DNA of 64,000 nt from Platynereis dumerilii (lineage: Eukaryota; Annelida; Polychaeta; Phyllodocida; Nereididae). The notes beneath the pieces were generated by a model, which saw only the letters and a program-made list of their open reading frames with translations, did not search any database and was not told the origin of the DNA. The DNA lies in assembly GCA_026936325.1 (NCBI GenBank), contig JAPTHN010000256.1:186001-250000 (forward strand), in the 5' to 3' direction. Below, piece by piece: positions 49,101-58,100 of this stretch (positions are counted from its first letter, which is position 1; every line of letters begins with the position of its first letter). A program made the position numbers and the translations under genes.

Positions 49101-52100
49101 GTTTGGTGAAAATTTCGTTAAAATCCGGCTCGGGCCATGTTTCACTTTACTGTACAACCTGCATGGTTTTCTCAGAGACAGCCAATTAATCGTGCAATGA
49201 AACATTTTGAATAGACATGAAAATAGTAAATGATGTCATACTTTCATTCAGGAAGAGTTAACACAAAGTCACCTCTATTTCATTTTGCCTAAATTGTATT
49301 TCTCTTTTCCAGTTGTTTTGTTGTTAGAATGTTTTGGAAGAGGAATCAAGAAAACCGGAAACATAAGTGAGTTTCTCATGATTGTGTATGAGTTCCCATT
49401 AATTTCTGAATTGATATAGACAGATAATTCGTTTTGGAAAAAAAATGTATATGTCTTTCTAATTTCAAATGAGCATACAAACACTACTCTGTGAATCTGT
49501 CAATATTTCTACACTTTAGGGACCACATTTTTCTGTCTTGTCTTAATGATGATAATGAACTTTATGTAGTCGGTGCCCTAATATGTGCATAATGCATAAA
49601 GTTCAATTCAATTCAATTTATTGAACACTCTGAACCAAGTAGATTTTTTATTTCTTTTTAATAAGCCAGCTAGATTCCTCTGCTTTCCTGGTCTGAATAA
49701 AGATACATACAGTGTATACATACGAAGAAATGTGATACATGGCCATGGTTCATAAAACATTGTGGTAGGCTGACATCTCTTAGAGAAACTATAAACGATG
49801 CTTGATTAGAGGTTGTGCCACTACTGATGCAACTATAATAGAAGAGCCGACAAAGTCTTCAGTTAGTGATTGATTTAAAATATCCTAAATTTGCAACAAG
49901 GATATATAGACTCAGAATAGAATAGAATAGAATTAGTTTATTCTCAACATCAGCATCAATATCAATATAGCAGGTCAACGTAAGGTGAAATGTTATAATA
50001 TACATGTATAATGAGATGTTGAAGGGTGCCATAGAAACTCCATAGTTTGTAGGTTGGACAGAAGAGAAAGTAATAAGTCAATCTAACTATAGGGGCCTAT
50101 AAATAAATATTTTGCTATTTTGAGACTGAGGGCTTAAATCAAAAGCACGACGTGATTTTTCTGTTTTGATCCTCTATGCAACTTAATTACTGCAGCCTTC
50201 ATGGGTCATTTCTTCCGTATTTAGATCTTGGCAGTTATTTGATGACCATGGGCAGTTTATCGATATGTGGTTAAGGGAAGTTCTTAGAGACTGAAATGCC
50301 AAATGCCTAAATTAAGAGACTGGCAATGGTCTTGTGAAATGGTCAAGCAAATTGACTCAATCAGGTTTTATTCAGACATGGGCAGGCCAGGGAGATGGGA
50401 GGGGGTAATTACTGGTGTGTCATCATTTTACTTTGGTCAATGAAACCTTAAATGACGTTCGATTACCAGTGATATTAATTGTTTAGTGTAAAATTCAGTT
50501 CCACGGACAATAATTGAATGATTGGAAATAAGATTTCAACAAGTTGTTCTGTGGTCACACTCATTCTCAATATTTATTATTCCATGATTCAAGAGGGAAT
50601 TCATCAGAGGAACAGCACCTCCTTAATGGACAGAGTGTCAGGTAATATCTTATGAAATCTGTATTGTTTCTCACATGCAGTTTGATACTCAATGTTTTAT
50701 GTATAGAAATTCCTTTGGCAGCTCAATACTCAGTTTTCTAATTTTCTAATTTTGTGAAACACATTACGGTACAATCCAAATAAAGTAAGAACATTTTTGT
50801 CAGGTTCTTAAGTCCTCTTTTGACCTATTTTGCCCTCCTTTCTCCTCTCCACCCCAAATAACCTTAAAACTACCTTTGACTCCTCACAACAACCTTAGCC
50901 CACATTAAGAACTCTTTTAAGACAGCTAACAATGTACTCGCAATTTCACAGGGGAACATTATCAAATGAATTAAACACAATGGGGGTGATGGTGTTGGTT
51001 AAATGCCATTTTAATGTGATTTTAAAATGTAGTTTCAAGTAGGTAAAGGTAGGTAAAGGTATGTTGTGATTCAGGGATAGCCAAAAGGTGTGAAACGGTA
51101 AAGTAGTGGCTGATTCTTCCTTCCTGCTGGGGTATTCATACTTTATTTTGGTTTGTACTGTATATTGCCTGGTGCACCTTGTAACTTTTATTTTGAAGAC
51201 AACCAAATGAGTGTCGCTGTGGTTTCCCATCTTCATTTTAAAAGCATTTGTGTATTGACTTCTCTTTGACACATTATAATCTATATATGTGTCAAATTTC
51301 GGCCAAATTGGATCATTTTTAGCTGAGATATCAAGCAAAATGTTTGCAAAGATGTCCTTTAAATGCGTGACTTCCTCACAAACACTTTATTCTAAGCCAT
51401 GCTTCAAAAATAATACCATCATTTTTTGTCGATGTTTTATTCCAAACCATTTATTCAATATTCCAAGTAATGGAAAGAGTGTTTTGATGTATTTATATCT
51501 AAAATTAGGTATATAATAGAAACTATTGTGCAAAATGAATGACCAAAGGGCAATTCTGTAAAGTCATCAACCAATCAGTCAAAATTTCAAAATTGGCCTG
51601 GGTATGTGCTAAGGGAGTTATAATGTGCCCAAATAAGTCTAATTTCAGGTACAGAAAAAATCAATTAATTATCTCATTTGGTTTTTGAGATATTTGCATT
51701 TAAGTAACGATATGTTTTTGTGACTGAAATTATTGCATATTTAACGCTCTTAATATAAGATGTCACTGCCAGTAGAGAAAAAGGTTAGCTGGTTTTATTT
51801 TGCTGTCAGTTACTGCCTGTGGGAGTGCACTTTCATTTTGCATTAAAAATTCTTGCATCAATCCTTGTGAATTCTGTTAGGCAATGGCATTTGACCTGAT
51901 AAGATTCTAAATGTACGTCCGTAACCAAAATTACTAAATAATTTTCCTGCTCACAGGTTATTGATGTTAACTTCATGAGACTTCTGGTACAAAGCACATT
52001 TATGTCCATAAATAGCATGGCAGCCACTTTATTTATTTAACCCTAAAACAATTGCCAGGATGAGAACTTAAAAGTGTGTACGTCCGAAACAAAACGGCAA

Positions 52101-55100
52101 TGTACGTCCGAAACATTTCTATGAAAGTACATCTGGAACAAAGGAAATGATACAAGTGTTGGTGCACAGGCTTAGTTTCATCAGAAAACCTTATTTGGGT
52201 GGAAATTAAAGTACTAAAGGTCACAAAACAGGTAATAGATGGTTTCCTTGAAATTTGGTCATTTTCAACTCCTGTTTTCAGCAATAAAATTATGTGAAAA
52301 ATAGTTCATAGCATGTGTTACTGGCATGCAATTGTGACACAAGCTCAGAAAGGCTTTATACTCAGAGAAAATGAAAGATAAAATGATATCTACCAGTTTT
52401 AGCCCAGTATTTGAAACTGTGATAGTACGAAAAGCATACACCGAAATTGTTCAAAAATGGAAGGTTTTTTTAATTTGCTAGCATATTTTTGCCAAGGGCC
52501 TTCACAATTTTATTCATCAAGGACTCTCTCAACATGTATTAAAGAAATTTGTGCAATTACAGTGAAAATTGTATGTATAACTAGAGATTTTAGTAACATT
52601 TCTGTGCTAAAATTGCTGTAAATTTAGGGGGAAAAGCTTGCATGTTTTAGACATCACATTTGGCACAAATATACAATGCTGAAGACATTTCATGGTTCCT
52701 AATTATTGCAAGGAATTCTACTTTTTATATAATATTAAAATTGTGGATCATTATTGCACTGCAGGCATTATCTGCACTACCAATTCACGCGTGTACGTCC
52801 GAAACAAAAAATGTGTACATCCGAAACAGAATATAAATGGCTACAGCTTTATGACAAATGACAATATTGTCGTGGAAATTGACGTGGCTGATGCAAGAAA
52901 TAGTTTTCTTGACAATAGAGGTCAATTGATTAATTTTTCTCTATATAAATAACAGAGTTTTGAGATACAGGCAATCAAGTTAGAAAAGTGTAATTTCTCT
53001 GCGTACGTCCGAAACTGTGACATTTTGCCTTACAGCTCAGCTCCTATTACACTTTGAGCGTTGGTTGCTGGCTCGTTTGAAATCCCTACCATAGGGCCTA
53101 ATACCTATTTAACAATGAAATAGCTAAGGTGAAACGGTAAGGCAACACAAGCTGTTAAAGTGTCTGATCTGTACGTCCGAGTTTACGGAATTGCCCCAAA
53201 ATGAAGCAAAATTACATTTTTTGAGTGTTGTCTGCTTTAGCTTTTATAAAAAAAGAAATAACATTTAGGATCCAATTCCTTGGTATAAACATTGTTCATA
53301 CATTACTTCTGATCATGGAATACATTTTGCCACTACAGGCAGCCCTGCAATGTGAGGTCACCCTGGGCAGCTCCATTAGCTTATAGATTTATATAATTAT
53401 ATTCAGTTGTATATTATATTCTGTTGTATATATATAGATAGGTAACTAAAGCAATGCACTTGCTTGACTTAGTTTGTTGACGTATAAGATTATAATTGAT
53501 TTTTTACCAAATGGATAATGCTTCACTGTGTACTTTTACTTACTATGATGTGTTTAGTTGTGAAATTGATTAAGGCACATACATGCACGCCTGCAATGGC
53601 ATCAGCCTGCCATGTGTATATAGTACAATTGTAATGGACCTGTAAATATTATTGTACATAATGGTCAATAAATACTTACTAAATAGCTGATAATAGTATC
53701 TTTATTACCCCATATTTGTGTGTCCCAGCCATAACGGTTAAAACTACTAGGTCAACTCTTAGCCAGTAATTCCTTCATAAATGTTTTGGCAAGCTGTATT
53801 CTCCAAGTGAGTTTTCTTTGCCCATACACAGTTTGTTGCACTTTAGGTTTTTCAGCTAATCAGAAATGTTTTCATACAGTAATGTGAAGATGAAAGTGTC
53901 CCAACAACAACGTTTTGTCCCAACCATAACGCCTCACATATATGGCTATTATACAAGATTCGAGTGGCTTTGCCACGTTTGATAACTATATTATACCAAG
54001 ACCATATAAGAAGAACAGGTACTTCGATTCAATATCATGCCATCACTTGCTGTTGAATGAGTGAAATCTTGGATGGAGAACATTTTTCAGGGGAGGGATG
54101 GTGAGCTTGTTCTACTATAAAGCAGTATTAATTGAGATTTGAAAAATTGTTCTTATCTTTGTCAAAATAAATAAAATCGACAATTCAGGTTCAATAGATT
54201 AATTACTTCAACTGAATAGATTGTTAGATAAATGTGATTTACTTCAAGTTTTCTGTAAGATGGAAATACATCTGGGATGCATATTTTTTTCTTAAATGTT
54301 GGATAATCAACTTCATTGATATGAATGATATTTACACATATGAAATCAGCAGAATATAGCTTTCGAATGAATGGTAGGAAGCTGTGGCTTAAATCTCTTT
54401 TATCATATTTAGATTTTTCCAGTCAGTCAATTAGCTGAATTTCCACATAAATGTTAAACCTTCTCTTCATCTAAAGAAAAAAAAATGCTTCAACACTGTT
54501 CTGTCTAAAGTCTAAAACTGATTAATGGGCTAATTCTTCTTCTCACTATGACGTTGAGTTTCTCAGGGAGGAATAAAGATATCATCATAAAACCTTGTGT
54601 ACATTAACATATAAGTTCTCCTCCAAATAGCAATGTTAAAAACAGCCACTTCGAGGAAAAATTATTTTTCACCAAATTTCACGTCTTAGGTGCACCAGAC
54701 CATATATACAGTGTTATCAATGAAGGGGATATATCTGTAAAGCAGTTCGCAATCCAATTAGTTCTGTAAATATTTAGGCCATATATACTTCAAATCTATC
54801 AAAACAAGAATAACTGCCAACCTTTAATGGGCATTCCGTATTTCGTTTTTTGTTAAATTCATATATAAGTGCATGACACAGTGTCACTATTATATGAGGT
54901 AGAGATTAAACTCATTAAATGGAAACGACTGTTTCAGTTTGCAGTGCTTGAAAATGTTTAATTTGAATGCCACAGGGGAAAGCCAGAAATGTTGGAAGTG
55001 AGCGACTCCATTTGTGGCATTTGGGTCAAAGAAGATGACAGAAGTGGAAAAAGAATTCTAAATGAAATCATAGAAAGAAATGAAAAAGAAGCACACAGAG

Positions 55101-58100
55101 CAAAAATTGAAGAAATATCATTTATACAAGTAAATTGATTTTCACTTACATATAGGCCTATATTATAAGTAATATAATTGATTTATTATTTTAATCATAC
55201 ATTTTGAAATGAAATACATTTCAAGCATTTTTGGATTGGTTCATTTTTTCAGGAAGACAAAAATTTTGGTGGATACTTTGCGTTGATTTCACCTGATTCC
55301 CTAAAAAGCCAGGAATTTATTACATACTTAACAGCAGCTGTCGTGCGTATCTACAGTGTGAAACACAAATCAACATTTGTTCTTGTGCTACTAAAAGAAG
55401 ACCTTTTATCAAAATTTGACGAAACATTGGACACGAATTTGATGAACAATTTGCGAGCCCTCCCAAGTGTGAATGCACTTCATGAACTTGATGATAGTTG
55501 TTTTCGTCAGATTTCTAACAAAGTAAAAGGTATTTGTGAATCACACCAGCCTGGCTCCACACTTTAGTTTTTTTTGGTGTCAATCTTCATATAATTGTGT
55601 GAAAATGATTTAATTATAAGTTAATGTTGATTGAGGAAAGACAGTTTTTCAACATTCAAGTGATTTTGATGGAGCAACATAGCAATCTTGTGACAGATCA
55701 TTCAAGAAAATATGACAATGTGCCCTGTTTTTGAATGTCAATTGCCATCATTATTTAATGTGAAATTATTGGATTGTTTTGTATATATATAGAAAAAAAC
55801 TGAATCATATTCTAAAGTATTCATTGCATAATAATAGCCTTTCCACATTTAGCAAAGGAGTGATCTATATGTTTGATCTTCAAACTAAGAATGGCTGACC
55901 ATGTCATTCTTTGTTTGGATAATGCTTATAAAGTTTTCAAAATTTTAGATATATTGAATGGAAGCTCAGTTTGTTCTAAAAAAACTCATGCATTGGTAAT
56001 GAATTTCTCAATTGGTCATGCGGTGTGCACAGCACTCAAGCATGTAGATGACCCCTCTATAAACACTCATTTACAGGGCCTCCTTTGGACACTAAAGACT
56101 TTCATGCATTTGGCAATACCGGCATAGGTCTCGCATGGAGCTACTTCTGTGGATATCTATCCCTCATTCTACCAGGTCAGAAAGCAAATTTCTGTTGTAA
56201 TAATTTACTCATATTGGATGAAATCCAGCATTTAAAAAAACAGAAAAGAGTATATCAAAACAATAGATTTCACTATCTTTATTTTATTAAACAAATATTT
56301 TCCAATAGAGAACTTGAACATGAACTTGAAGGAATTTACTTAACTAGTATAGTTTTGTTATCTCTTTTCAAAGGAATGAAGAAGAGGATCAAATTTTCAG
56401 AATGCCAGAAAAATCATCCCGGAAGAATGAGCTCAAGATTCATCATCATCATTCCAGAATCCGGCAGAACGCCAGCTAAACTGAGTGAGATTGACAGACA
56501 GTTTTCCTTCATTGGACAACTTGACAAAGGAATTGAAGAATCCAGGGCAGGACATCCAAAACGGCCCTATAAAAATTTTGTCCACCAGATCAAGAAAAGC
56601 GAGGTATTCATGAAATTCTATTGCTTGATGTTTTTGTATTTACCTATTCAAAAGCATTTCAACTTTTAAGACCAATTAATATTGATATACATGTTATGAG
56701 CAGCCTTGGTGACAGTGACTTAAATCACCTATAACAGACTAGATTAAAGACATTGGCTGCAACACAGCAAACCTTCAGCGAACAAAAGTGAATGTGGTAT
56801 TCTATTGTGTGGAGCATAGGTGATAAAAAATAAGACTGTTTGAAATTGAATTGTCTCATTAATTTTCATAACCGAGACCATATAGGCTATATGTTTACCA
56901 AATTCCATTGATGTGGATTAATCTTTGTACCGTAAACGGAAAAGAAATTACTTTTTTTTTTTTTTTTAATATTTCACAAAGCACAGAACATCCATCAACC
57001 AGACCATCAAAAGGCAAAACTAGACTATATAGGCTATAATTATGAGGATTAAATTTCATCCATGTTGCCTATATTATGGTGGCTGAGTCTTGACCAGAAA
57101 ACGAAAGGAATGTATTTTTATATATTTCTCAATATTTCGAAAAGTACAAAATATACAACAATAAGACCATCAAACGGCACTGCTAGACCAGATAGGCTAC
57201 ACGTGTACCAAATTTTATCCATGAACATGCAATAGTGAATAAGTTTTGGCCCAGAAACGAAATAAGATAATTTTAAATATTTTTTCTCTATATTTCAAGA
57301 ATAAGAAAATATTCATCAATCAGACTATTAAAAGGCACAGCTAGACCATATAGGCTATACGAGTACCACATTTCATCCATGTAAATGCAATAGGGGCCTG
57401 GATTAAGCCATGACAAGATGTGTCCGTCCGGTGGATGAACAATATTTTATGATGAATTTTTATCCAAGTGACTATAATACCTTCTTCGAACTTCTTTCGC
57501 TAAAGGTAAAAATAATGTCGAGGTGAGCCCTCTCTTTAGATCTTGCCATTGCATTGTGAAATCTGTTTTATCTGTCTATCCCTCTTCACTAGTTCTACAA
57601 AATGCTAACCTGTTCAGTTTGCTGATTCATATCACCCAAAGATCTGTATTAATCAAAAAACATTATTTGAATCATTTGATTGGTGCAAAGAAAATGTCAA
57701 TCATTGATTCATAGTATCTTAATTTTCTAGGATGACCGCTACTACTTTTGTGGTGAATATGCAACTCCTATTTCATCTCTGGACAAGTTATGTGTTGAAG
57801 GAAAACTGAATGAGGTGGAAATGAAGGAGCAGCTGCAATTGTTCACACAGACCTTAAAATCAATTCTTCAAAGCCATCCCGATTGTGGAGAAAATGCTGT
57901 GGTATTCACTTTCAAAGAGGTTTCTACTATGGTGGATAAACTTTGCAATCTCATAACCACACCTGACCAGCCATACCCAATTGGTAGTAATCCAGTTATG
58001 CGAGGTATGATAACTACCATTATTTGGCCTATTTTCCATTGAGTTGGTGAAAATACACGTATTTCTAGTAATTTCTGTCAAAGCGTACAAGAGTTTTGAA

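Larger units (their letters stand above)
43175..49187. mobile_element. 6-kb element with 1.1-kb inverted arms in intron 6
   Basis: The left arm (43175-about 44250) and right arm (about 48100-49187) are near-identical reverse complements. Outer ends TAATTGGCTGTCTCTGAG and CTCAGAGACAGCCAATTA match. Inside them, CTCCGTAATC-type and TGACCTTGACC-type words recur in mirror order. The loop (44250-48100) contains a 17-bp tandem repeat and two TA-flanked MITEs. No transposase was found. The pre-mRNA should fold into a long hairpin here. Confidence 0.85.

Noticed and set aside
54976-55529. Calling the juxtamembrane domain a confident SEFIR or a confident catalytic TIR
   Set aside because: The match is weak, the first strand is unclear and the catalytic Glu position seems to be Tyr, so only TIR-like is stated.
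40479-55567. Reading the Ig/TM exons and the TIR/STING exons as two separate genes
   Set aside because: Phases match at every junction, no stop codon or polyadenylation signal follows the TM exon, and no start or signal appears before 54976. RNA data could still overturn this.
55873-56127. An 84-codon ORF starting MIFKLRMADHV
   Set aside because: It lies mostly in intron 10 and overlaps exon 11 in a different frame from the STING reading.
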